Source of the DNA: Lepidostoma basale
Taxonomy: Eukaryota > Arthropoda > Insecta > Trichoptera > Lepidostomatidae
Length of the DNA stretch: 64,000 nucleotides
NCBI GenBank assembly: GCA_022606425.2
Contig: JAHDVF020000447.1
Span: 100,001 to 164,000 of the forward strand
Direction: 5' to 3'
Part shown: in pieces, positions 1 to 9,344 of the stretch
Layout: each line of letters opens with the position of its first letter
Numbering within the stretch: the stretch's first letter is position 1
Program-made: the position numbers and the translations under genes
The notes under the pieces: generated by a model
What the model was told of the DNA's origin: nothing
Database searches by the model: none
What the model saw: only the letters and a program-made list of their open reading frames with translations

Positions 1-352
1 TCTCTTAGACGAATGTGTGAAAATATTAACTTCCTGGTAGAGTGTCAAATGCATATACTCGTATAAGAGGTGAATGCAGTGCGAATGTAAGTGTTATGAA
101 CAAAATAATGAAAGGATCATTAAGATGGTTTGGGCAGATGGAAATAATGGTAAAAAAGTATACGTAAACGACGTAAAAGGAATTTATTATAATAATAGAT
201 AGAGGAAGACTGAGGAATACGTGGCATTATCAAATCAATCAAATATTATATGTCGGACACGTGAGGAGTCGGATAAATCGACGTTCGTAAATAACACGAT
301 GAATTAATGTTGAAGAATAGTGAGAAGTATTTGAATCTTAAATGCGTACTGA
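1..352 (+). mobile_element. LINE-A 3' fragment (degenerate)
   Basis: Decayed copy of the commonest LINE in the window (family described at 37,027-37,686). Recognisable are the stretch encoding MNKIMKGSLRWFG (97-133) and DNA matching the GRPRKTW and CMNV parts of the consensus. Many frameshifts; the usual (GTTA)n tail is missing. It is cut by the window edge. Confidence 0.7.
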
Positions 353-1319
353 CAAATTGATGGGTGGAGACAACGTTCATCAAAACCGAGAAGTTTTGCA
401 CTGACGATGAGTAGAAGAAAGTGCAAACTAATTTAGACTGTAATAACTTATAATATAAAAGAAAACTATTTACCTGGTACAACAATGTTTTAAGGGGTTA
501 CAATATTTGTGAAGTTCAGACAAATTTTCTCTATTGCGCATTTAGATGTTTTACTTTGAAAAAATGTCCACGTTACTCCCCTGCAGCGTTAGCAGTGTTG
601 CACCTTATTAAATCAGGTATTAATGTGGAATTATTGCGTAGTTAACTTTTATTGAAATTGCCTTTCTTCAGCCGGTCGTCCGGTCACTGTATTACCATAA
701 TATCAAATATATATCTGGTATTAATGTTATTTTTGTAAAAAAATGACGGGATAACGGGGGGTCACCCTGGTGGGACCGGGTGGGAGGACCGCGGATCAAT
801 ACTGGCGGTGACGTTCCGATAATGTAATAATTAATTCGCTGTAACATTTTGAATGAGACGTCCAAAACATTTTTTAATTTTTTTTCTTTCTTAGGAAACA
901 CTTAATTTGTGGTTATTACAGATAATTTAAAAAAAACTTTGCAATTTTTTTACACCGCTTTATTTTTGATAAACCAATCGATTTCGCTCCCGCCAGAGGC
1001 GGGTTTCGCTCTTCGTCAGGGTAACAACAATTTTTTTTGTGACTCTTCATTAGTTGATATAATACAAAGAAAAAAAATCGGTGAACTTTTAAAAACTGTA
1101 TTCGAATATGTGTTTTAATATTTCGTACCTTCTGAAATTGTGAAATTTTTTTTTTTTATGATTTTGTAATTAATATTAATTAAATGGAATTCACTTTTAT
1201 AACAGATTTTATTTTATTTCTTTCAAATATTGTAATATGTTAATAAAGGGTGTTTTTTTTAGAGGATTGGTTTTTAAACTGGTAAAATTGTTTCTACAGA
1301 CTGTCAATTTAACAGTTGA
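353..1319. other. Intergenic DNA, no gene seen
   Basis: AT-rich with homopolymer runs. The short ORFs here show no family motif. A GC hairpin (CCCGCC / GGCGGG, about 988-1004) stands out but I cannot assign it. Confidence 0.5.
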
Positions 1320-1632
1320 CGAAGGTATTATGAACAAAATTATGAAAGGATCGCTGCGTTGGTTCGGACATCTGGAGCGCATGGGTGAAGAAGAAATGTT
1401 TAAAAAGTATACGTTAACGATGTAAATGGAGTACGGAGTCGAGGTAGACCGAGAAAAACATGGCATGACTAAATTAATCAAATTTTAAAGGTTGGTCATG
1501 TCAGAAGCCGGAAGAATCGACGTGCGTGTATGACTCGCTGTATGAATGTGGAGGAATCTATAGAGGTGTATGTCAAGATAGAGTAGTGTGGCGGTCCATT
1601 TTCTCTGTGTGGAACGGCGTGATAGTTTGTTG
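1320..1632 (+). mobile_element. LINE-A 3' fragment
   Basis: Encodes MNKIMKGSLRWFGHLERM at 1330-1383, followed after frameshifts by the GRPRKTW, NRRACMTRCMNVEE and C-terminal parts seen in better copies. 5'-truncated and non-functional. It ends near 1632 with a decayed GTTTGTTG tail. Confidence 0.75.
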
Positions 1633-2017
1633 TTCAATCCCTGGGATTGAAGCTTTAAAAATAAGAGTTTTGGATGCACATATTATAAGATGCATCGTTT
1701 AATCGGTAAGACAACCTTGTTACTAAAAACCACTATACCGTCGAAAATATTTATTTTACGATTATTATTTATACATCCATACCTTTTTATTATAAACGAC
1801 CCTCACCTTTTTGTTTAAAAACAGCATGTTTACGGTTATTGCCACCTTTTCTTCCCTTTTCGGCTTTTTATGACATAACCGCATCGTTGTGGCTGTATTG
1901 AGTTGTAAGTTTTTGTATTAAACTATGCTGTTATCGGAATAATCCGATTAATATATTATAAAATAATACAATAAAGCTTAAGCTTACGTTATAGATTCAA
2001 GATCTCTATAAACTAAC
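1633..2017. other. AT-rich intergenic DNA
   Basis: No motif, coding frame or repeat family recognised in this stretch. Confidence 0.4.
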
Positions 2018-2155
2018 CAACTAACCATCACGCCGTCTCTTCGAAGGAGTAGGCAGAAAAAATAGACCGCCATACTGTTGTTTCCAGACATTCTTATTTG
2101 GCTTCCGTAATATTTATTCATCGTGTCTTGCATGCCAGCTAAAAATTTAACATTT
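2018..2155 (-). mobile_element. LINE-A short 3' end
   Basis: Begins on the plus strand with (AACT)n followed by CCATCACGCCGTCTC, the reverse complement of the LINE-A stop region and tail. Only the last ~110 bp of the element is present, typical of severe 5' truncation. Confidence 0.7.
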
Positions 2156-2268
2156 CATTGCTTTGATTGTGCCACATTTACCTTGCTCTTCCTTTATTTC
2201 TATTTTTATTTAGATAGTCGGAAAAACGCTTTCTTTATCTTTACTTAGTATTAATAAAAATATATTAT

Positions 2269-2640
2269 TTACTTTTCTTCTATGTTCGCCATACTTGTGT
2301 TGTAGATGTTTTCATTTTTCTTTTTTTAAATACTTTGTACATATAACACTAACTTTAAAGAAAAATTAAATATCAGACATGTTTCGGACAACCCGGTCCT
2401 TCCTCAGTGATATTATAAAGATATTTAAAATATTATAAAATTGTTTACAAATATGATCAGTTTTGATAGATCTGTCAAAACCGATCATATTTGTAAACAA
2501 TTTTATAATATTTAAAAAAAACTTTATAATATCACTGAGTTAGGACGGCGTTGTCCGAAACATGTCTGTTATTTACTTAAAAAAAAATAATGTTAGTGTT
2601 GTATATACAAAGTATATAAAAAAGAAAAAGACAAATATTA
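2269..2640. repeat. FB1 fold-back element, copy A
   Basis: Two inverted arms of about 180 bp meet near 2467, so the whole element is an imperfect palindrome. Outer arms carry CTTCTATGTTCGCCATAC and TATATACAAAGTATATAAA-like sequence. Inner arms carry a hammerhead ribozyme motif in opposite orientations. Other copies are at 3360, 9655, 10,690 (half), 24,270 and 28,730 (half). No protein is encoded. The structure could come from an inverted pair of Penelope-like element termini or be a true fold-back transposon. Confidence 0.8.
2371..2412 (-). ncRNA. Hammerhead ribozyme, type I (FB1 copy A, left arm)
   Basis: Read on the minus strand: stem I TATCA; CTGAGGA (CUGANGA, N7=G); one unpaired A; stem II GGAC, loop CGGGTT, GTCC; GAAA with its last A opening the stem III palindrome ACATGT; C17; closing stem I TGATA. 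All invariant core residues (C3 U4 G5 A6 G8 A9 G12 A13 A14, A15.1-U16.1, H17=C) are present. Stem I extends to 7 bp (AATATCA/TGATATT). The two-sided 3-bp stem III is of the minimal kind known from animal retroelements, thought to work best as dimers. The single unpaired base before stem II departs from the textbook G10.1-C11.1 pair. Confidence 0.8.
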
Positions 2641-2659
2641 TTAACTGTTTAAATAAAAA

Positions 2660-2765
2660 TCTTTGTTATAAATATCACAATTGATTATATTTTGTTACGA
2701 CTGTTATTTCGCTAATCGATGTTAGCATCGTCAAGACTTACAATCAGCTGTTGATTGGTCTGTGT
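2660..2765 (-). repeat. FB3 arm with hammerhead-like motif
   Basis: Minus strand shows TTGACGA, a perfect stem II GCTAA/TTAGC, GAAA, then AACAGTC. This matches FB3 (complete copies at 17,220 and 21,920) with C3 changed to U. One arm only. Confidence 0.6.
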
Positions 2766-2825
2766 CCCAAAACATTCTGTGAAAGAAGCAAACAATTATT
2801 TCGTTAATACAACAACAACAAAAAC

Positions 2826-3316
2826 AACAAACCATCACGCCGTTTCCCTGTCGAGGTAGGCAGAGAGAATAGACCGCCACACTACTCTATCCTGACATAC
2901 CTTCCCCCATATATCTTTACCTTCCCCCACATTCATACAGCGAGTCATACACGCACGTCGATTTTTCCGACTCCTAACATTACAAACATAAAAATTTGAT
3001 AAATTTGGTCATGCTATGCTTTCCTCGGTCTGCTTCGACTCCATTTACATCATTAACGTATACTTTCCTAACCATTCTTTCTCCATCCATACGCTCCATA
3101 TGTCCGAACCAACGCAGCGATCCTTTCATAATTTTGTTCATAATACCTTCTTTTGATAATACCTTTAATACGCATAATACCTATCTTCCGCTCTACATTC
3201 GTTTCTTATATCAGCGTTTGAGATTCTGTCGTATATCGTTCTACCACACACACGTCTTAGGGACATCATCTCTACCGCATTTATTCTGCTCTCATCCTTC
3301 TTCTGCCATGTTGTTA
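2826..3316 (-). mobile_element. LINE-A 3' fragment
   Basis: Reverse-strand ORF2 C-terminal region. The minus strand encodes MNKIMKGSLRWFGHMERMDG and MVRKVYVNDVNG near 3030-3145, then decays. The plus-strand left end is a (CAA)n run abutting CCATCACGCCG, a variant (TTG)n tail instead of (GTTA)n. Confidence 0.8.
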
Positions 3317-3359
3317 ATACAATGTTTCCAAAAAGTTATTCAAACGAAGATATATTATA

Positions 3360-3636
3360 TTTCTATTTTTCTTTTTTATGCACTTTGTTTAAACAACACA
3401 AATATTAAAAAAATAAAATCAAATATATAGTTTCGGACAAACAGTCCTTCTTCAGTAAAGATACATTTTTAAAAATATTACAAAATTGTGCAGTTAAAAT
3501 TGTAGATTGTAAAAATATTATACAATTTTATAATATTTTTAAAAATGTATATTTACTGAAGGACTGTTTGTCCGAAACATGTCTATATAATTATATTTTT
3601 TAAATATAAGTGTGGTATATACAAAGTGTTGTATAT
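3360..3636. repeat. FB1 fold-back element, copy B
   Basis: Palindromic, centred near 3500. The left-arm ribozyme (minus, core CTGAAGA at 3455-3449, GGAC/GTCC stem II, GAAA) has a broken stem III. The right-arm version (plus, 3553-3595) lost 3 nt between the CUGA box and stem II. Both are probably inactive. Confidence 0.75.
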
Positions 3637-4105
3637 ATTATATATGGGAATGCTCGGAACCAATTCTCTACAGCTTCGAAGAGATGGACATCTAATTACC
3701 CATTTCTTTAGATTAATTAGGAGATACTTCGAGAACTCGGCCGTACTGGAGGATGTTGGTCTTTTTGTCCCCGATAGATATCTCCGACAGCGACAGCACA
3801 GATTGTATTACCTACCGGCCGCCAGAACCAATCTGCCTCTGGTGACACCGGTGGGAAGAGCAATTAGTCTGCTGAACGCGGTCTCCTCGGAGATCTACGT
3901 CTTTCATGTTAGTGAAAGTACTTTCAGAAGGCAAATACTCTTAATTCTGGAGAGTATTCTGTCTTCCTAATGTTGAACCGTCTCTCATGCGTTTCTGGCA
4001 GTATACTATACACACTATATTATTTTACCTGTTCTCAATAGATGCCTTAAAAATAAAAATTGAAATGTCTGTTGATGAAATAAACTGATTTCATTTGATT
4101 TGAAA
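3637..4105 (+). mobile_element. LINE-B 3' end
   Basis: ORF 3626-3970 contains the C-terminal tail of a non-LTR ORF2, with GLFVPDRYLRQRQHRLYYLP and PVGRAISLLN. The 3' UTR runs to an AAACTGATTTCATTTGATTTG end. Related copies: 7740 and 16,076 (same motif, different 3' UTR), 26,046 (tail only) and 34,150 (same 3' UTR). Clade not determined because the RT core is missing. Confidence 0.7.
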
Positions 4106-4139
4106 AGTGTATAAAAAAGAAAAATATTAATAAACCAAC

Positions 4140-4208
4140 ACAAAGTATGGCGTATATAGAAGAATATAGTATGTCGTATATAGAAGAAGATAGTATGGCG
4201 TATATAGA
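4140..4208. repeat. ~27-bp short tandem repeat
   Basis: Three units of AGTATGGCGTATATAGAAGA type. The same sequence forms the outer end of FB1 copies near 9955 and 10,911, so this is an expanded piece of an FB1 terminus. Confidence 0.6.
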
Positions 4209-4721
4209 ATCATATGTTTGAATTATTTTAAATCGGTAGTAACTTATGGCTGATTGAAACGAAGTAAAGTTATTAAAATGAGAAGGCATTAATATTAAAT
4301 GTGTAATACCATAAACGCAGACTGTAGGAATCTCCGAATGCACCAGCCATTAAGCCGCAGCCATGTCCCCTCCAATAATTCAAATTACCATTATTTTTAA
4401 TTAATACCAACACGAGAGTACTTTTAAAAGGGACGCCGCCATTAAAAACTGCCTTTAATTAAAGATTACTTAAGCATATTGACAGAGCAGATGCGCCCGA
4501 AGAAGAAACCGATGGAAACGCATAGTAAACACGCCGGATAGAAGTTAAATTAAAAACGAATTTTTGGAATAAAACACTGTTTTTTCCATTTTTTTGTTGT
4601 TTTTTTTTTTGCTTAATGTCATATATTATTGATACTTCTATAGCTAAATCAATAGCTTAATAAAAACTCTTGTTATTTGAAATTTCATGGTAGTAACAAC
4701 ACCAAAAACAAACCATAACCG
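4209..4721. other. Non-coding, no repeat recognised
   Basis: Includes a moderately GC-balanced island at 4330-4570 with no coding frame or known motif; the rest is AT-rich. Confidence 0.4.
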
Positions 4722-4970
4722 ACGACCTTCGTGGCAGAGTGGTAAGAGCTCCGACTTCCATACCGAAGGTTCCGGGTTCGATTCCCGGCGATGGCAGTAT
4801 GATTGTCACACTGTCTTTGGTCTAGTGTATAATTCACGTGACAATAAAATGGCGATAGATTGGCTACCTATCACATGTCACGAGAATCAATATAATAGCT
4901 AAAAAATCAATTGTATACAGTAATTGCGTTCAAACAACCTGTTGTACCTATACGTAAAAAAAAATAAAAA
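4722..4970 (+). mobile_element. SINE-1 (tRNA-derived), near complete
   Basis: The 5' tRNA-like head has a pol III A box (TGGCAGAGTGG, 4732-4742) and B box (GGTTCGATTCC, 4775-4785), 33 bp apart. The body contains CACACTGTCTTTGGTC, ACGTGACAATAAAATGGCG and ATCACATGTCACGAGAATC. The tail has ACCTGTTGTA then A-rich (A)nT sequence. It is not a functional tRNA because no 3' acceptor partner follows the B box. Best representative of a family with at least eight copies here. Confidence 0.85.
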
Positions 4971-4975
4971 AAATA

Positions 4976-5228
4976 ACGCAGTTTCCCCGTAGGAGTAGGC
5001 AAAAATAATGGACCGCCAGAATACTCTATCCTGGCACACCTCTCTAGCTTCGTCCACATTCATACATCGAGTTATACACGCACGTCGATTCTTCCGATTT
5101 CTAACATGAAAAACCTTTAAAATTTGATTAATTTGGTCATGCCATGTTTTTCTCGGTCTGCCTCGACTCTGTGCTCCATTCGCATAATTAAGGTATACTT
5201 TCTTAACCATTCTTTCTCCATCCATTCA
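4976..5228 (-). mobile_element. LINE-A 3' fragment
   Basis: Open reverse-strand frame covering MDGERMVKKVYLNYANG, RGRPRKTWHDQINQILKV, NRRACITRCMNVDEAREVCQ and WRSIIFAYSYGETA. It sits directly against the SINE-1 A-rich tail. Only the last ~85 codons remain. Confidence 0.85.
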
Positions 5229-5305
5229 TAGTAGTAGATTTAAAATAATAATAATAAATGATAGATAAAAATAATAAATAGTAGATTTAAAAAAATATAA
5301 CGAAC

Positions 5306-5572
5306 AAATCATCACGCCGTTTCCCCGCAGGGGTATGCAGAGAGAATGGCCCGCCACACTACTCTATCCTGGCATACCTCTCTTGATTCCTCCACATTCA
5401 TACAGCGAGTCATACACGCACGTCGATTCTTCCGACTTCTAAGATAAAAAACCTTTAAAATTTGATTAATTTAGTCATGCCATGTTTTCTTCGGTCTGCC
5501 TCGACGCTGTACTCCATTTACATAATTAACGTATACTTTCTTAATCATTCTTTCTCCATCCATTCGTAGTAG
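5306..5572 (-). mobile_element. LINE-A 3' fragment
   Basis: Same segment as the preceding copy (MDGERMIKKVYVNYVNG, RGRPKKTWHD) with one frameshift. The two copies end at nearly the same internal point (CCATCCATTCRTAGTAG), so they may be a local duplication. Confidence 0.8.
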
Positions 5573-5593
5573 ATTTAAAAAAAAATATGAATT

Positions 5594-5744
5594 TGGTGGC
5601 GATGAGGTTCGCAACCCATCACACTGCGTCTCCCGCGGGGCGAAAAGAGAAGGATGGATGTGCATCGGTTAAAGTGTGACTGTCCAGTCTTTCTGCCTAC
5701 CTTTTCGGGGAGATGGCGTGATGGTTAGTTAGTTAGTTAGTTAT
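5594..5744 (+). mobile_element. Short LINE-A 3' end with (GTTA)n tail
   Basis: CTTTCTGCCTACC, GGCGTGATGGTTAG and (TTAG)n at 5695-5743 are the LINE-A terminus. The preceding block with GTCTCCCGCGGGGCGAAAAG recurs inverted at 24,723-24,800 and marks a related subfamily end. Confidence 0.65.
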
Positions 5745-5749
5745 AAATT

Positions 5750-5830
5750 TAGTGAAAATTCACTTAGGTTTAAGGCTTCGACAGATTACGGCAGCTCGCT
5801 GCCATCTTGCTGTTATAATTTGTCTTATTT
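5750..5830 (-). repeat. FB6 arm
   Basis: Minus strand: AAGATGGCAGCGAGCTGCCG with stem II GGCAG/CTGCC then degenerate GTAATCTGTC. Half element of the family at 17,560. Confidence 0.5.
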
Positions 5831-5934
5831 TACCTGATTTAGGTACTTCTACTTTATTTTCTGCTATTGCCTTATTTTACTTGATTTATATATGTTTCTT
5901 TTATCTTTTGCTAATATACAATTTTTTCCTTCTT

Positions 5935-6155
5935 CTTGTATAAAACAGGTCGTTTGAACCAAACTGTACACCACTAATTTTTAACTATAGTGATTCTCTT
6001 TCACATGATAGGTAGCTACTATATCGCCATTTTTTCTCACGTGAATTCCACACCAGACCAAATACAGTGTTACAATTACACTACCGTCATCGAGAATCAA
6101 TCCCGGGACTTTCGGTTTGGCAGTTATAGCTCTCAACACTGTGCCACGAAGTTGC
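5935..6155 (-). mobile_element. SINE-1, degenerate
   Basis: Reverse complement of SINE-1. From left to right: tail (AAAACAGGTCGTTTGAACC), body (ATCGCCATTTTTTCTCACGTG) and decayed head with GAATCAATCCCGGGAC (B box). A plus-strand fragment of a longer tail variant (ATCGATTTGGGTCATAATG...GCGATTCAACAAAAT) follows at 6260-6320. Confidence 0.7.
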
Positions 6156-6337
6156 TCACACTATATTATGAACTTGGTGTACACATCTAATTGAATTGTT
6201 TAATCTGAAAAGAATACAGATTTTTGTAAAGTATTATATCACTATGATAGCTCAAATACCCTTTAGATCGATTTGGGTCATAATGTAATGATGTAAAGAG
6301 CGATTCAACAAAATAATGAAAATAATGAATAAAAATA

Positions 6338-6563
6338 ATCTATCGCCATTTTATTGTCACGTGAATTCTGCACTAGAACAAAGACAGTACGACAATCACG
6401 CTGTTATCGCCGGGAATCTAACCCGAGACCTTTGGGGTGGCAGTCAAAGCACTTACCACTCGGCCACGAAGGTCGTCGTCATAATCAGAATCAATATAAT
6501 TGTACATACTAATTGGATTCGAACGACCTGTTCTGTAATAAAAAAATAAAAAAATAATAAATT
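6338..6563. mobile_element. SINE-1 with inverted 5' part
   Basis: The head and first body half are on the minus strand (6338-6480, including CTCGGCCACGAAGGTCG). The tail from AGAATCAATATAAT to the A-rich end is on the plus strand (6487-6563). About 20 bp of the consensus between the two parts is absent. This is the structure expected from twin priming. Confidence 0.75.
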
Positions 6564-6797
6564 TATTGTTTCTTGAAATAAGATGTAAAACTCCATATTA
6601 AATACTTAATACGAATGAAAATGTCAGGTTTCTAGAAGTTTTATTATATTTGATAGGAATGACATGTTTCGCCCTTCTAAGGCATTAAGGCATCTGATAT
6701 TTGATAATGCCTTAGAAGGGCGAAACATGTCATTCCCATTAAATATAATAAAACTTCTAGAAAACTGACGTTTTCATTCGTATTAAATATAAAAAAA
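6563..6797. repeat. FB2 fold-back element, complete
   Basis: Inverted arms of ~110 bp: TTATTGTTTCTTGAA, GAATGAAAATGTC and CTAGAAGTTTTATTATATTTG on the left, their complements on the right. The hammerhead-like motif lies at the inner end of each arm. FB2 is the most frequent fold-back family here, with about 18 whole or half copies. Confidence 0.8.
6701..6736 (+). ncRNA. Hammerhead-like motif, U3/A8 variant (FB2)
   Basis: Order is TTGATAA (6701-6707), one unpaired T, stem II GCCTT/AGGGC around AGA, GAAA (6722-6725), palindrome ACATGT, C (6731). Compared with CUGANGA, C3 is U and G8 is A; the pair these residues form in the active fold would become U-A. Activity is unknown. Confidence 0.5.
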
Positions 6798-6829
6798 TTA
6801 ATAAAAAACTCATATAATCTTGCATATAA

Positions 6830-7145
6830 TCTTAATAGATGGCGCTAATGTAGATTGACCTAAAAAATGTTAAGTTTTCTTAACATAGTAGCATATATAC
6901 ATCTTTCAAAAATTTGGCAGATGTGGTGGTCGTAAGAAAGGCAAATGGGGAATGTTGTTAACATAAAGCGATCGCTTAACTCAATCAATGACAGGTCATA
7001 AGTCCTGTATACGCCTCGACTATCATATTCTGTTTCCAAAAAAACAATTTACATCTTCGTCTCTATTGAGATACAATTAATCCTTAAAAATGATTTACCC
7101 GCAATGGGTAAAATCCAGTATTTGTCTACAAGTATACATATAAAA
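6830..7145 (-). repeat. Repeat R copy
   Basis: Shares with 20,095, 29,603 and 40,735 the block TCGTCTCTATTGAGATACAA plus segments CAGGTCATAAG and GGGGAATGTTGTTAAC. Interspersed repeat without coding capacity in any copy here; class unknown. Confidence 0.6.
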
Positions 7146-7440
7146 AAAATTATAAAAAACTCAGTTTACAAATTGTATGGATCGTACGCAACTTCTTTGC
7201 ACTACCTAGGGGTGAGTTCACAATTGAAGATCCAAAAATATCTATGCGAATATGTTGCATTGTTTCCTTTATACGTTAAAGGCGAGTTTTGCATGTCACT
7301 GCGTTGTAATTCACATTAAGTGCTGTTCCATAATTACTTCAGTCGATATGAATAAATATAGTAATTAATAACAGTCACAGTATTAGCAGGGGCTCTTGCG
7401 TAAGGTGCAGTCAATGTATTCACATTTCTTTGTTGTGGAA
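7146..7440. other. No gene seen
   Basis: ORF 7104-7319 has no recognisable motif; I regard it as chance. Confidence 0.4.
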
Positions 7441-7738
7441 TGTACGTAAGTTTAGAAGTTTCACTGTATAAAAAGGGATCGACATTTTACGCTATTTAAG
7501 GGCATTATTAAATGTCACGTTTTTTATACAACGTACGTTCAAAAAAATAAATAATAATTATAACAGTAGACGCCCAAACGCAGACAGTCAATGGTAAATG
7601 GTGAAATATACGTAAGTTTAGAAGTTTTACTGTATTCAAAGGGATTGACATTTTACGCTATTTAAGGGCATTATTAAATGTCACTTTTTTTTGACAACGT
7701 ACGTTCTAAAAATATAAATTTTAATTATAACAGTAGAC
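7441..7738. repeat. ~168-bp direct duplication
   Basis: Two ~130-bp copies (7441-7569 and 7609-7738) share ACGTAAGTTTAGAAGTTT, ATTTTACGCTATTTAAGGGC and ACAACGTACGTTC, separated by 39 bp. The second abuts a LINE-B copy. Confidence 0.75.
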
Positions 7739-7739
7739 G

Positions 7740-8045
7740 GTCAAAGACAGCACAGATTGTTTTATTTGCCGCGCTGCAGAACATACCTGTCAATGGTTAT
7801 GCCCGTGGGTAAAGCAATTTTATTGCTTAATCGGGTCGCCTCGGAGGTCGACATACGAGTATTTCGTGATGGTGTGAGTTGCCTCAGGGATGCAATTTCA
7901 ATGTTATGATTTTTTGTAATTCTTAAGCATAATTTTTTTTATGCTTCTCTTATAAATTCTTATAATGTAATTGCAAACGATCTGGATTTATTTGTCTGTA
8001 ATGTTTGTGAATTATATTAAAATAAATGAAAATAAATACATGAAA
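7740..8045 (+). mobile_element. LINE-B 3' end
   Basis: Encodes RQRQHRLFYLPRCRT-like and LLNRVASEV-like sequence after decay, then a UTR similar in type to 16,290-16,490, ending in AAATAAATGAAAATAAATA. Confidence 0.65.
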
Positions 8046-8089
8046 AAAATGAACGCTAACATCGCTAACGATGGACTCATTTCTATTTG

Positions 8090-8183
8090 ATACAGATTCT
8101 TCTTTCATTCATAGCAAAGGCATTATCAAAACATTTAATAATGCCTTGGCTGGACGAAACATGTCATTCCCATAAAATATAAT
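8090..8183 (+). repeat. FB2 half
   Basis: TTTAATAATGCCTT...GACGAAACATGTCATTCCCAT followed by AAAATATAATAA. Core residues are partly lost. Confidence 0.6.
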
Positions 8184-8350
8184 AACAAAAACAACGACAA
8201 CGACAGCAACAATAACAACAACAACAACAGAAACAAGATGAACAACAAAAGAAACAGAAAAACCATCTCCAACCCCACCACCACCTTCATCAACAACAAC
8301 AACACCATTACCACTACCACCACCAACAACAGCACCAACAACAACAAATT
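8184..8350. repeat. (AAC)n-rich low-complexity tract
   Basis: Imperfect ACA/CAA/CCA triplets. On the minus strand it reads as a (GTT)n tail running into the LINE-A 3' end at 8351, so it is probably that insertion's expanded tail. Confidence 0.7.
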
Positions 8351-8468
8351 GTCAAGCCGTTTCCCCCTGAAATAATGGAACAACACACTACTCTATTCTG
8401 ACACATCTTTCTAGCATCTTCTACATTCATACGGCGAGTCTTAAGCGTGCGTCGATTTTTCCGACTGA
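8351..8468 (-). mobile_element. LINE-A short 3' end
   Basis: Plus strand reads AAGCCGTTTCCCCCTGAAAT, ACACTACTCTATTCTGACAC and ATTCATACGGCGAGTC, the complement of the LINE-A C-terminal coding end. Confidence 0.7.
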
Positions 8469-8610
8469 ATATGGTGTTGTAGGGGATAAAAGCTTGGCTT
8501 CTGATCCAGGGGACTTGGGTTCGAGCCTGGACACGCCAGATTCCTTCTTCATAATAATGAGCTATTTTCTGCTCATACTATTCTTTTTCATAATTCTATT
8601 ATTTGAATGT
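8468..8610 (+). mobile_element. SINE-2 (tRNA-derived)
   Basis: B box in ACTTGGGTTCGAGCCTGG, then the body CCTTCTTCATAATAATGAGC and TATTTTCTGCTCAT. The A box is degenerate. Copies at 46,655 (minus) and 60,236 (minus) show the head GGTGGTCTAG. Confidence 0.75.
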
Positions 8611-9064
8611 ATTCGGCATATCCCTGTAGAGTGCGCATGCACCCTGAAACACTTCGATACGTATTACCAGTCATTAGACAAATTAAAGCGATGCCATGAA
8701 CCAGACCTATACACAGGGTGTTAATTTCCACTTACATAAAGTATATTTTGCCGTAAACTCTTGCAAACGAAATACTCATTTCATTCCGGGTAAAGCGTGA
8801 TTTTTTTTATGAGTTATACAAACAGGCCAGAAGACAATGATGAAGAGAGGATGGATGGTAAACACTCCTCAACATTCATATAGCGAGGCACACAAGCAAG
8901 TCTTATATTTCTGATCCAAACGCATGTCATACGAATTTCATACATAATAATGGAATAATTATGATTTATTGAAATGAAGTTTAGTTTTTATTTGAAGCGT
9001 GCATATATATATTTTTACTTTCGATATAACTTTTGTATTGACAATGGCACAAATATTATACCTT
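8611..9064. other. No gene seen
   Basis: Possibly 3' continuation of SINE-2 up to about 8720; the remainder is AT-rich with no motif. Confidence 0.35.
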
Positions 9065-9215
9065 TATATATCAATGTCGGTTACCGGTACCTCATTGCCA
9101 TCTTATGGAGGCTCGCTGTCATTTTCTGGTAGTTTTCTGGTGGCTCGCTGCCATTTTCTGGTTGCTCGCTGCCATCTCTTCAGCGAGCTACTCCAACCGG
9201 CTGTAAAGGAACAAA
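9065..9215 (-). repeat. FB6-type arm with stem expansion
   Basis: Three successive GCTCGCTGCCATTTTCTGG-like units (9108-9176) sit where the other FB6 copies have one. The inverted partner is AGCGAGCTACTCC. The stem II half-sequence was apparently triplicated. Confidence 0.55.
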
Positions 9216-9344
9216 ACGAAATACATGTTATATAATTATTTTTGTTTTCTTTACCGAAAATGAACTTCTACAACAACAACAACAATAAAAAAACATTTAA
9301 CGACATAAGCCGTTAACACTGTGGAAATCTATAGTTACGAATAT

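Noticed and set aside
980..1020. CCTGACGAAG...GCGAAACCCGCC on the minus strand as a hammerhead
   Set aside because: There is no stem II between the CUGACGA and GAAA segments, and the base following stem III is A, not UH, so the cleavage site is missing.
4722..4795. Possible tRNA gene with A and B boxes
   Set aside because: The same head recurs at several places attached to a conserved non-tRNA body and A-rich tail, so it is a SINE; the acceptor stem is not formed.
8135..8386. Leu/Val-rich 83-codon reverse frame
   Set aside because: It is the translation of an imperfect (GTT)n tract, the tail of a LINE-A copy; low complexity, not a membrane protein gene.
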